From Lysobacteraceae bacterium (GTDB lineage: Bacteria > Patescibacteriota > Patescibacteriia > JAACEG01), in assembly GCA_011682665.1 (NCBI GenBank), contig JAACEG010000019.1:1-14652 (forward strand): a stretch of DNA of 14,652 bases. The letters are read 5' to 3'. Shown piece by piece: positions 4,766-12,328 of this stretch; positions within the stretch are counted from its first letter, which is position 1; every line of letters starts with the position of its first letter. The position numbers were made by a program, and so were the translations under genes. The notes below the pieces were generated by a model that saw only the letters and a list, made by a program, of their open reading frames with translations, did no database searches and had not been told where the DNA came from.

Positions 4766-7690
4766 ATGCGTTTTGTCAACCTAATATTTAAAAAAATAAA
4801 CAAAAAAGCGTTTTTTATAGCAATTTTATTGTTTCTTTTTTTGATTATTGCTGGAAATTTTGTTTATGCGCAAGCGGAATCCACACATCTTCCTTTATGG
4901 CAAGATGCTTTATTAATTACTTTATCTAAAATAATTTACGCGCCTGTTTGGATATCAGGAAAATTGATTGGCGTTATGATGGGATTATTTCTTTCTGCGG
5001 CGCGATACAATGATTTTATAATTGCCGCTCCGGTTCTTACTGGCTGGGAAATTATCCGCGATCTTTGCAATATGGGTTTTATTATTGTTCTTTTGATAAT
5101 TGCGATTGGCTCAATTTTACGCATAGAAAGTTATAGCTATCGGACTTGGTTACCTAAATTAGTAATAATGGCTGTTTTAATAAATTTTTCCAAAGCGATT
5201 TGCGGAGTTGTGATTGATATTGCGCAAATAGTAATGCTTACTTTTGTAAGTGGAATTTCTGAAATAGGAATGGGTAATTTTGCTGATATGGTGGGATTAA
5301 ATCGTTTTCTTAGTTTTTCTAATTATGCGGGTGTGGTTGCAAAAGCTGAAGCTGGGAGTGAAGGAATTACAGCTTTATCAATAGCTGGAACAATGATTCT
5401 AGCTTTAGTTTTTTCTTTAATAACTCTAGTTGTAATAACAGCAATTACTTTAGTTCTTGTGATAAGAATTGCCGCACTTTGGATTTTAGTGATTTTATCC
5501 CCGTTTGCTTTTTTGTTTTCCGCTTCTCCTGCTGGGAATAAATACGCTTCGCAATGGGTGCAGAGTTTTACAAAGTGGGTGTTTACGGGTCCTGTTTTAG
5601 CTTTTTTTATTTGGCTATCTTTTTTAACTGTAAAAGGAACAGGAAATGTTATATTTGGTAGTCAAAAAGGAAGTGTAGTGGTCGGGGGAGCAATGGCTGG
5701 TCTTGCGGATATTGGAAGGATTGAAGTTATGGGGACTTTTATTGTCGCGATTGTGATGTTAATGGCGTCTTTGGTCGTGGCACAACAATTAGGAGGAATG
5801 GCGGCGTCGGTCGCCGGCAGCGCGTATCGATCAATCACCAGCCGATGGGATAAAACAGTTAGCGGAGTAAGAAGTGTGGTAAGATCTCCCTGGACAGGAG
5901 CTAAGGAGTTAGCTAATGTAGGAACCAATAAATTACATAAATATACAGGAGTTGATCTTAATCTAAAGAGAGCTTGGGCAGGCGTTAAAAGGCAAAAAGA
6001 ATACAATAAGGCTAAGGATTATACGGAGGGAGCAACATCGGCTCAAAAAGCCATGGAGGAGGGAGGTAGAGCGCATGGACTTCTTGCTATGACAGGAAAG
6101 CAGGGAGAGGCATGGGATTATGTGATGAATTGGAAAAATTTTGGAGGATTATATAGAGAAAGAAGAAAAGGGGGGAAACAGTTAAAAGATATAAGAAAGA
6201 ATTTAGAAAAAGAAAAGAAAGAAGAAGAATTTAAGCGCGATTTTACTGAAGCGGATAAAACAAAGCAAAATAAGATGTTATTTTCCTTAGAAAAAGAAAA
6301 AGAAAAAAAAGAACAAAAAATAGCATCCTCTAATGAATATAGCAATAAATTTAAAGAAGCTACAAAAGAAAAAGACAGAATAGAAGAAAGAATTGAATTT
6401 GCAAAAGATACGCAGAAAAAAGGCATAGAGTCGGGAGGATTTGTTAAATTCAAGGCAGATTTTGTAAATCAAACAAAACAACAACAAGAAGCTGAATTAA
6501 AAACAATATCTGATAAACGCGGAAAAATAGAAAAAAAGTTGCAAGATGAAGATATTAAGAATGAAGAAAGAGAAAAATTACAAGCAAAAAAAGAATCAAT
6601 AGATAAAAATTATAAGTTTGCCCAAGGCGCGATTGGCAAAAATATAAATATTGAAAAAGCTAAAACAGACAAATCAGTTAAAACAAAGATTGAATCTTAT
6701 AAGCAGGAAAATGAAAAAGTTGTTAATGATTTTGAAAAAACCAAAAAACGAATTGAAAATTTAGGCGATGAAATTGCCAGAAACATACCAGAGTACAGTT
6801 TTGAAGCGGCTGCCGCTGATGATAAATTAGTTAGGGAGGAAATGAGCAAAATATCCGGAGTTGAGAATTCTGATCAATTAAATTTAATGTTAAGAGATGC
6901 CATAAAAGACCATGATAAAATTAGAATCAAAGCTTTGACAAAAAAAATGACAATGAGAGCCGATGAGAATGAATTTTTAAGTAATCTTAAATATAGCACA
7001 AATTATAAAGGACTCCAGGAGTTTATGAAAAATTTAGCAACTAAAGGACATAAGCATTATGGCGGATTTTCCAAGCAAGAAGCTTATGAATTAGGCGCTG
7101 ATATTAGCGAGAAAGCAAAGCTTACAAAACATTGGGAAGCAACAGGTGGATTCAAAATAGAAAATGGTGATTGGAGGCCGACAACTGAAAAAGAACATAT
7201 TGCTTCTAGCAATATAGAACAATTTAAATATCATCTTCAGGATTTAATCAGGAAAAATAATCGTTTGGCTTATGGCGAACATGATAAAGATACTGGCAAA
7301 TTTCACCTTACAAAAGGCGGTTTAGTAACTTTAAAATTAATGGATAATCCAGGAGGTTGGAAACAATGGCAAACTAATGGGCAGATGAACGCGGCGATAC
7401 ATTTAAGCTCTGATGATTCTACAAGACGAATGAAAGAAGCAGGGATTAGCGATAAATTAATTAATACAATTAAAGAACGCGCCGGCAGCGCAAGCGGAAT
7501 GGAAGATTTTGATACTGATAAAATAGCTGATGAGATTGAAAAAGCGCAAACAGATCCTGAATTTAGAGAAAAAATAAGGCAGGAGAATGTTAAAAAAGAG
7601 CAGGAAGAAAAAAGAAAAAAGAAAAAAAGTGAAAAGAAAGCAGAGAGGAAGAAGGGAGAGGAAGAGGAAACAGCTATGGATTCGGATTAA
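4766..7690 (+). CDS. VirB6/TrbL-type polytopic membrane protein with long charged C-terminal tail
   Basis: This 974-residue protein starts with a signal-peptide-like segment (1-37, ending VYAQA) followed by about six or seven hydrophobic helices between residues 55 and 342. The block WILVILSPFAFLFSASP (239-255) and the W-rich helix after it (270-290) are typical of the VirB6/TrbL-like inner-membrane channel subunits of type IV secretion. Beyond residue 355 the protein is soluble, Lys/Glu-rich and largely coiled coil (about 460-680), then a less repetitive region (690-900), ending in a KKKKSEKK tail. Typical VirB6 proteins are around 300-400 residues, so some 600 residues are extra. It is the first gene of the locus with PrgI, TraC-like and VirB4. 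The start is chosen because it gives the signal segment; no Shine-Dalgarno is visible. Confidence 0.8.
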   Translation: MRFVNLIFKKINKKAFFIAILLFLFLIIAGNFVYAQAESTHLPLWQDALLITLSKIIYAPVWISGKLIGVMMGLFLSAARYNDFIIAAPVLTGWEIIRDLCNMGFIIVLLIIAIGSILRIESYSYRTWLPKLVIMAVLINFSKAICGVVIDIAQIVMLTFVSGISEIGMGNFADMVGLNRFLSFSNYAGVVAKAEAGSEGITALSIAGTMILALVFSLITLVVITAITLVLVIRIAALWILVILSPFAFLFSASPAGNKYASQWVQSFTKWVFTGPVLAFFIWLSFLTVKGTGNVIFGSQKGSVVVGGAMAGLADIGRIEVMGTFIVAIVMLMASLVVAQQLGGMAASVAGSAYRSITSRWDKTVSGVRSVVRSPWTGAKELANVGTNKLHKYTGVDLNLKRAWAGVKRQKEYNKAKDYTEGATSAQKAMEEGGRAHGLLAMTGKQGEAWDYVMNWKNFGGLYRERRKGGKQLKDIRKNLEKEKKEEEFKRDFTEADKTKQNKMLFSLEKEKEKKEQKIASSNEYSNKFKEATKEKDRIEERIEFAKDTQKKGIESGGFVKFKADFVNQTKQQQEAELKTISDKRGKIEKKLQDEDIKNEEREKLQAKKESIDKNYKFAQGAIGKNINIEKAKTDKSVKTKIESYKQENEKVVNDFEKTKKRIENLGDEIARNIPEYSFEAAAADDKLVREEMSKISGVENSDQLNLMLRDAIKDHDKIRIKALTKKMTMRADENEFLSNLKYSTNYKGLQEFMKNLATKGHKHYGGFSKQEAYELGADISEKAKLTKHWEATGGFKIENGDWRPTTEKEHIASSNIEQFKYHLQDLIRKNNRLAYGEHDKDTGKFHLTKGGLVTLKLMDNPGGWKQWQTNGQMNAAIHLSSDDSTRRMKEAGISDKLINTIKERAGSASGMEDFDTDKIADEIEKAQTDPEFREKIRQENVKKEQEEKRKKKKSEKKAERKKGEEEETAMDSD

Positions 7691-7718
7691 TATTTATTTT
7701 ATATTTTATTCATAATTT

Positions 7719-8684
7719 ATGATGAGTGAGGAAAATTTTGAAAAAATAAAAAAATTATTAAATTATATAATTGAGAATGATAACTCAAAGCAGGCTTTGA
7801 TTTTTGTGAGAAGATTTTCTAAATTAGAGGATATTTTTAGTAATAAAAAAGATTATAAAAAATGGTTAATCAAGGCCAAATTTATTGCGCTTCCTTTATT
7901 AAAGAAAGCAGAAATTATTGATTTATTAAAAGAAAATTTTTTAATGATTTTTTTTATTGAAAATTATGATATAATAGAAAAGCTGGAAAGCAGAATGATA
8001 AATTTTATCGTGTTTAGCGAAAGAGATGAGCTAAAAAAAGATTTAAGAAAAGTTTTATTAGATAATCAAGAAATTTTAACTGAAAAAAAATTATTAATTG
8101 GAGATGACATTCTTCCAGCAACAGTAGGTAATTGGTTAAAAGATTATATTTCTAATATTGGCAATGAGCCGGCTGATAAAGTAAAGCAAGCGCAATATTT
8201 AACATCGTCTGATAATATTAAAAAAATAGAAAAGCAAGAAAAAGAAAAAGTTAAAACCCTGATTGAATTATATGAATATTTGAAATTATCTTCAGAAACC
8301 CCCCTAGGCCATGAAGAAAGTTATCCCATGGAAATAGATGGAAAATTTTATGATTTTTCCAAAGGAGAATTGCAAACTTGTCCTAAAAATATTTTAAGCG
8401 CAATTGATTCGGTTTTAGGCAAAGAAACAGGAGGAGAATCAAATGATATATTTGAAATAACGGATCAGGAACGCGAGCAATATAAACAAGAAAAAGCAAA
8501 TAAATTAGAAAATAAATTTAGCAATGAAATAGAAAAAAAAGCCATTGGAGAAGAAGTACTGGACAAAGTGGATAGAAGCCATATAGTCGCGAGGAAGAGA
8601 GAATTAAACGCGCTTCTTAGGCAATATAAGAAGGGGAGCTTAGAATATAAGGCGATTAAGGATGAACTTGATAAATTAGAATAA
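7719..8684 (+). CDS. uncharacterised protein of the CPR type IV secretion-like locus
   Basis: The protein has 321 residues and is soluble and mostly helical, with no signal peptide or membrane segment. Residues 1-125 form a charged helical region. The motif ILPATVGNWLKDY (131-143) is followed by a segment ending ELYEYLKLSSETPLG (183-197). These blocks resemble proteins I recall from similar loci in CPR genomes, but no function is known to me. The C-terminal third (245-321) is a Lys/Glu-rich coiled coil. It lies 28 bp after the VirB6-like gene and is probably co-transcribed, so a cytoplasmic accessory or chaperone-like role is conceivable. The start could be either of two adjacent ATG codons (7719 or 7722); neither has a Shine-Dalgarno. 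Confidence 0.75.
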   Translation: MMSEENFEKIKKLLNYIIENDNSKQALIFVRRFSKLEDIFSNKKDYKKWLIKAKFIALPLLKKAEIIDLLKENFLMIFFIENYDIIEKLESRMINFIVFSERDELKKDLRKVLLDNQEILTEKKLLIGDDILPATVGNWLKDYISNIGNEPADKVKQAQYLTSSDNIKKIEKQEKEKVKTLIELYEYLKLSSETPLGHEESYPMEIDGKFYDFSKGELQTCPKNILSAIDSVLGKETGGESNDIFEITDQEREQYKQEKANKLENKFSNEIEKKAIGEEVLDKVDRSHIVARKRELNALLRQYKKGSLEYKAIKDELDKLE

Positions 8685-8710
8685 TAATTTTCAATTTTCA
8701 GTAAAAATAA

Positions 8711-8793
8711 TTCTCCCCCTTGTAGGGGAAGTTAGAGGGGATATTATTTTATAATTTTACCCCACCTAACTTCCCCTATATAGGGGAGGAATC
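8711..8793 (-). repeat. bipartite palindromic repeat, copy 1
   Basis: On the minus strand it reads as half A (CCTCCCCTATATAGGGGAA, then GTTAGGTGGGGT) followed by about 13 A/T bases and half B (CCCCTCTAACTTCCCC, then TACAAGGGGGAGAA). Each half is a hairpin. The facing TTAGGTGGGGT and ACCCCTCTAA segments also pair. The same unit recurs at 12195, 14297 and 14470. Confidence 0.8.
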
Positions 8794-8794
8794 T

Positions 8795-8908
8795 AATTTT
8801 CTTATTTTTCCACATAATAAAGAGTGGCTGAAAGAGATAGTTTCAAAATTAAAAAATTATAAATTCAATCAATCCCGCAATTATCTGTGGGATAAAATTA
8901 AAAATTAA
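8795..8908 (+). pseudogene. possible C-terminal gene fragment
   Basis: A frame open from 8726 to TAA 8906-8908 has no start codon. Its second part reads FPHNKEWLKEIVSKLKNYKF and then NQSRNYLWDKIKN, which looks like a real helical protein end (two W, one H, amphipathic spacing). The upstream part runs through repeat copy 1, so the 5' end may have been replaced by that insertion. A chance open frame in A/T-rich DNA is the alternative. Confidence 0.25.
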
Positions 8909-8953
8909 AATCTAATAAGGTTAACTAAGCTAACAAACTAATGAAGCTAACTT

Positions 8954-10390
8954 ATGCTAAAGAATATTTTACAAAAATTTGAAAAACTTCCTGAAGAAAA
9001 AAAGCGGTTTTTGTCGTCGCCGATGGTTTTGTCATCTTTAGAAGAAATTGAAAAAAAATACAAAGTTAAATTAGCCTTAATTTTAATGGAAATAGTTGTT
9101 GATAAAAGCAAAGCGGATAATTTGGCGAATTTTTTAGAAAATCGCTTGGCGCTTAAAAAAAATATTGCTTTTCAAATAGCGCAAGAATTAGAAGGTTTAA
9201 TTTTAAGAGAGTTTAATCTTTTAAAAGATTTCAAAAGTGAAGAAGAAAGAACAGAATTAGACATAATTTCAGAAGGGTCAATAAAGAATGAAGAAAAGCC
9301 TTTAAATTTCAAAAGCAAAAAAACAATAAGAGTTGATAGTGGAGAAGATGAAATTAAAAAAATAGAAAACAAAATTAAAAATTTAAAACCGATATTTGTA
9401 AAATTAGTAGATTGGGAAAAAGAAGCAGATAGAATTATGTCGCAATTAAATATTAGTTTTAAAACTGATTTATTAAAAAATAGGTTTAAAAATATTATTA
9501 TCAGTGCCCTTAAAGGAGTGAGAAGTTGGATTGATTTTAAAGACATTTTAGAAAGAAGGGAAAATGAAGCTGGGATGGAATTTTCTAAAGAAATTGTAAA
9601 TAAAATTTTATTATTAGTTAAAAAAAGAAAACAAGAAATAGAAAATGGAGATGGCTTGGAAAAACAAAAACAAGAAAATAAAGAACAGGCAAAAAAGCAG
9701 ATAGAAAAAGAAGCGCGCGATTTGCCAATAATTTTTAAATCAGATAAAATAGCAATAGATAAAAAAAACAAGAGTGTTCACAAAAATATTATAAATAAAA
9801 AGCAAGGATTTTTAAGTCCTCCTCCGCCGGTTATTGTGAAAGAAGAAAAGAACGAGAAAAAAAATCCGTTGGCTGGCGAAAAAAAAATAAAGCAGGGGAT
9901 AAAACAGATTTTAGATAAAAAAACAGGTCTTAAAAAAGCAAAATCTTTTAAGGATTTTATATTTGGGAAAAAGAAACAAGAAGATATGAAATTTAATTCT
10001 TTTGATCAAAAAGGAATAAAGAATTTTAATAAAATTATTTCTGAAGAATCAGATAAAAAATCAAAGCTTGTTGGCCCAATAGATGAATTAACTGATTTAA
10101 CTATAAAGGATTTTAGAAGTTGGTCTGAAGATCCTTTTGAAGCTATTAAAAAAGTTAAAGAAAAAATAAATATTTTATTAGAAGAATCTTTGAAGAAGAG
10201 AAGTTTAGGAATAAAAGCGTGGAAGAATAGTGAAATAAATAAAGCTTATTCGGAGATTTTGCATAATGCTATAATTAAACATAAGCAAGTAGAAGGAATT
10301 ATTCAAGAAATGAAAAATGAAAGAAAACCAACTTTAACATTAAAAGAATTTGAAGCCATAGAACAGTTGAACAGAGAGTTAAGAGCATAG
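8954..10390 (+). CDS. uncharacterised helical protein of the secretion-like locus
   Basis: The protein has 478 residues and is soluble, with no signal peptide. Residues 1-95 form a compact helical domain (KLPEEKKRFLSSPMVLSSLE, then a hydrophobic helix KLALILMEIVVD). The middle (95-345) is Lys/Glu-rich and low-complexity, with a PPPPV kink at 289-293. The C-terminal domain (375-478) contains SEDPFEAIKKVKEKI, LGIKAWKNSEI and KPTLTLKEFEAIEQLNRELR. That last pattern matches proteins I recall next to PrgI/VirB4 in other CPR genomes, so it looks like a conserved but unnamed component. It follows the 321-aa gene after a repeat-filled gap of 269 bp. The start ATG has no Shine-Dalgarno; it is chosen because the conserved-looking helical domain begins there. 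Confidence 0.75.
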   Translation: MLKNILQKFEKLPEEKKRFLSSPMVLSSLEEIEKKYKVKLALILMEIVVDKSKADNLANFLENRLALKKNIAFQIAQELEGLILREFNLLKDFKSEEERTELDIISEGSIKNEEKPLNFKSKKTIRVDSGEDEIKKIENKIKNLKPIFVKLVDWEKEADRIMSQLNISFKTDLLKNRFKNIIISALKGVRSWIDFKDILERRENEAGMEFSKEIVNKILLLVKKRKQEIENGDGLEKQKQENKEQAKKQIEKEARDLPIIFKSDKIAIDKKNKSVHKNIINKKQGFLSPPPPVIVKEEKNEKKNPLAGEKKIKQGIKQILDKKTGLKKAKSFKDFIFGKKKQEDMKFNSFDQKGIKNFNKIISEESDKKSKLVGPIDELTDLTIKDFRSWSEDPFEAIKKVKEKINILLEESLKKRSLGIKAWKNSEINKAYSEILHNAIIKHKQVEGIIQEMKNERKPTLTLKEFEAIEQLNRELRA

Positions 10391-10522
10391 AAATTTAAAA
10401 TTTAAAAATGAAAAGTGAAAAACGACAAGGAAAAATTGTAAAATAATTTTCAATTCTTAATTTCCAATTTTCAATCAATTTCCAATAACTAAATTTTTAA
10501 TGAGCGAATTAAAAATAAATTT
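10391..10522. other. spacer with low-complexity repeats
   Basis: It holds AAATTTAAAATTT-type sequence and then a tract built on CAATTTTCAATC/TTTCCAA units (10446-10485). No gene is seen. Confidence 0.5.
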
Positions 10523-10882
10523 ATGGCGAATAATAATTATGATTTAGAAGAAAGAACGGCGAAGTTTAGCGAAAATGTTATTGATTTTATTAAAAGTGTA
10601 AATAGAAATCCACTTAACGATTCTGTTTTAAGACGATTGATTAGGTCGGCTACGAGCGTCGGAGAAAATTATTGCGAAGAGAATAATGCAAGCTCAAAAT
10701 AGGATTTTAGAAACAAAATTTATATTTGTAGGAAAGAAATAAACGAAACAAAATATTGGTTTAGAATGTTAGTAAAAACAAATCCTGAATTAAAAGACAA
10801 GGCAAAAGAACTATGGCAAGAATCGCAAGAACTAAACTTAATTTTTCAAAAAATAGTCAACTCTTTAAATAAAAAGAAATAA
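10523..10882 (+). pseudogene. four-helix-bundle (S23-type) protein gene with an in-frame TAG
   Basis: The frame encodes 119 codons starting MANNNYDLEERTAKFSENVI. It carries the hallmarks of the small four-helix-bundle family known from 23S rRNA intervening sequences: RRLIRSATSVGENYCEENNA in helices 1-2, then KDFRNKIYICRKEINETKYW. Codon 60 (10700-10702) is TAG, where the family usually has Lys in ASSKKDF; one base change from AAG would explain it. The rest of the frame stays fully open and conserved to TAA 10880-10882, so the mutation is recent, or the position is polymorphic or a sequencing error. The gene stands inside the secretion locus but the family has no known secretion role. It is flanked by inverted AATTTTCAATT-type repeats, consistent with insertion of a small cassette. 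Confidence 0.8.
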
Positions 10883-10885
10883 AGT

Positions 10886-10915
10886 TTGAAAATTGAAAAT
10901 TGTAAATTGAAAATT
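10886..10915. repeat. left arm of a 30-bp inverted repeat around prgI
   Basis: TTGAAAATTGAAAATTG followed by TAAATTGAAAATT is the reverse complement of 11421-11450 with one mismatch in 30. It ends 11 bp before the PrgI-like start codon. Confidence 0.8.
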
Positions 10916-10926
10916 AAAATTTATTT

Positions 10927-11364
10927 ATGCGACAATTTGTTGTCCCACAATTTATTGATGTAGAAAACAAAATTTTTGGTCCAATTACTATCAGGCAATT
11001 TATTTTGCTAATGGTGGCTTTACTTTTATCAATTGTTTTTTATAAATTTGTTGATTTTATTTCATTTATTTTTATATCTATTTTTATTTTTGGCATAGCC
11101 TCCATTTTTGCTTTTTCTAAAGTCAATGGTCGTCCCATACATTATTTTTTATTGAATTTTATACAAACTTCTACTAGACCAAAAATGAGAGTATGGTGTA
11201 AAGATTTTGGCATTTTAGAATTTAAAAGTAGAATTATTAAGAAAGAAAAGAATGAGGAAGTTGTTTCATATCGTCCAAAAATATTAGAAAAATCTAAACT
11301 ATCTAAATTGTCTTTAATCGTTGACACAGGCGGTAGATATCAAGAAGAAGTAAATTTAGATTAG
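10927..11364 (+). CDS. prgI: PrgI-family membrane protein
   Basis: This 145-residue protein has the PrgI-family layout. A short conserved N-terminus (RQFVVPQFIDVENKIFGPIT) is followed by two adjacent membrane helices (about 24-40 and 44-63) and a cytoplasmic tail starting NGRPIHYFLLNF. The tail is rather longer than in typical PrgI proteins and ends in a charged stretch. In Gram-positive conjugation systems PrgI-like proteins are small inner-membrane subunits encoded beside the VirB4 ATPase; they are thought to correspond to the VirB3-type component. Here the order PrgI, TraC-like, VirB4 is as expected. It is bracketed by a near-perfect inverted repeat. No Shine-Dalgarno is visible; the start gives the family N-terminus. 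Confidence 0.85.
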   Translation: MRQFVVPQFIDVENKIFGPITIRQFILLMVALLLSIVFYKFVDFISFIFISIFIFGIASIFAFSKVNGRPIHYFLLNFIQTSTRPKMRVWCKDFGILEFKSRIIKKEKNEEVVSYRPKILEKSKLSKLSLIVDTGGRYQEEVNLD

Positions 11365-11420
11365 AATTGTATTATCTAAGCAATTTGGCAATAAAATTGG
11401 AAAAACAAGACATCTTATAA

Positions 11421-11450
11421 AATTTTCAATTTACAATTTTCAATTTACAA
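11421..11450. repeat. right arm of the 30-bp inverted repeat around prgI
   Basis: It begins AATTTTCAATTTACAATTTT and matches the inverted copy at 10886-10915 at 29 of 30 positions. It ends 9 bp before the next start codon. Confidence 0.8.
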
Positions 11451-11459
11451 ATAAAAACT

Positions 11460-12128
11460 ATGTCCAAGAAAAAAATTATTAGAAAAACTACTCAAGAATA
11501 TTTAAATATTTCTGAAATTAAAGATGATTGTGTTATACTAAAAGATGGAACTTTGGTTTCTGTTATTATGGTTTCCAGTATAAATTTTTCATTAAAATCT
11601 GCCGATGAGCAGGAAGCGATTATTCAAGCCTATATAAATTTTTTAAATTCTTTGCGTTTTCCTTCCCAAATTGTTATTCAATCAAGAAAATTAAATATTG
11701 ATCCTTATTTGCGGAAATTAAAAGTTTTAAACAAAACGCAAACAAATGATTTGCTAAAAATGCAAATAGCCGAATATTATAGTTATATTTCTGATTTAGT
11801 GAAAATTGGGCAAATTATGACAAAAAAGTTTTATATAGCTATCCCTTATAGCGCTTTTCAAGATGAGAAAAAATCATTTTTAAGAAAAATATTAGAAATT
11901 TTTTCTTCAGCCTCAGTAGTAAAGCTTAAAAAAGAGGTTTTTTTAAGGCGGCATAAAGAACTAATGCGTAGAGTAGATATTGTTATAGGAGGTTTAAGCA
12001 GTATGAGTTTAAATTCGGTAGTTTTAGACACACAAAGTTTGATTGAGCTTTATTATAATATTTATAATCCTTTTGTATCTAAACAGCAACCATTGCCTGA
12101 TTTGCAAAAATTAAGAGTTGAGGAATAA
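11460..12128 (+). CDS. TraC-like protein (N-terminal VirB4-type domain)
   Basis: The protein has 222 residues and is soluble. It shows the TraC-like pattern found at the N-terminus of VirB4/TraC ATPases: YLNISEIKDDCVILKDGTLV (14-33), a beta strand, then SADEQEAIIQAYINFLNSL (47-65) and FPSQIVIQSRKLN. A helical part follows (85-120), then FYIAIPYS. Walker motifs are absent, so it cannot hydrolyse ATP itself. In many CPR loci this domain is a separate gene ahead of VirB4, and it may dock with the ATPase or the membrane complex. It lies 95 bp after prgI and is followed by a 200-bp spacer with a palindromic repeat. The start has no Shine-Dalgarno. Confidence 0.75.
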   Translation: MSKKKIIRKTTQEYLNISEIKDDCVILKDGTLVSVIMVSSINFSLKSADEQEAIIQAYINFLNSLRFPSQIVIQSRKLNIDPYLRKLKVLNKTQTNDLLKMQIAEYYSYISDLVKIGQIMTKKFYIAIPYSAFQDEKKSFLRKILEIFSSASVVKLKKEVFLRRHKELMRRVDIVIGGLSSMSLNSVVLDTQSLIELYYNIYNPFVSKQQPLPDLQKLRVEE

Positions 12129-12144
12129 GAATAACTAAATTAAA

Positions 12145-12167
12145 AATGCAAAATGCAAAGTGCAAAA
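12145..12167. repeat. short tandem repeat TGCAAAR
   Basis: Three successive 7-bp units TGCAAAA, TGCAAAG and TGCAAAA lie just after the TraC-like stop codon. They are of the low-complexity kind that fills several spacers here. Confidence 0.5.
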
Positions 12168-12194
12168 TTACAAAAAAATTTTCAATAATGATAA

Positions 12195-12274
12195 TTCTCC
12201 CCCTCGTAGGAGGAGTTAGAGGGGGTATTATTTAGTTTTTACCCCACCTAACCTCACCTAAAAGGGAAGGAATC
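12195..12274 (-). repeat. bipartite palindromic repeat, copy 2
   Basis: This is the same orientation and layout as the copy at 8711. On the minus strand half A is followed by GGTGGGGTAAAAACTAAATA and half B. Its middle is almost identical to that of the copy at 14470. Half A is degenerate here (TTCCCTTTTAGGTGAGG). Confidence 0.75.
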
Positions 12275-12328
12275 TGGATTTTATAGTTTTGGGGATATAG
12301 TTAAATTTTGCGTTTAATATAATTTTTT

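Noticed and set aside
9172..9771. 199-codon open frame on the minus strand
   Set aside because: It is antisense to the Lys/Glu-rich 478-aa gene and has the Phe/Ser-rich content expected from the complement of AAA/GAA codons.
10700..10702. Amber recoding of the TAG in the four-helix-bundle gene
   Set aside because: No other in-frame TAG is seen in the genes here and there is no sign of special decoding. A nonsense mutation of AAG is simpler.
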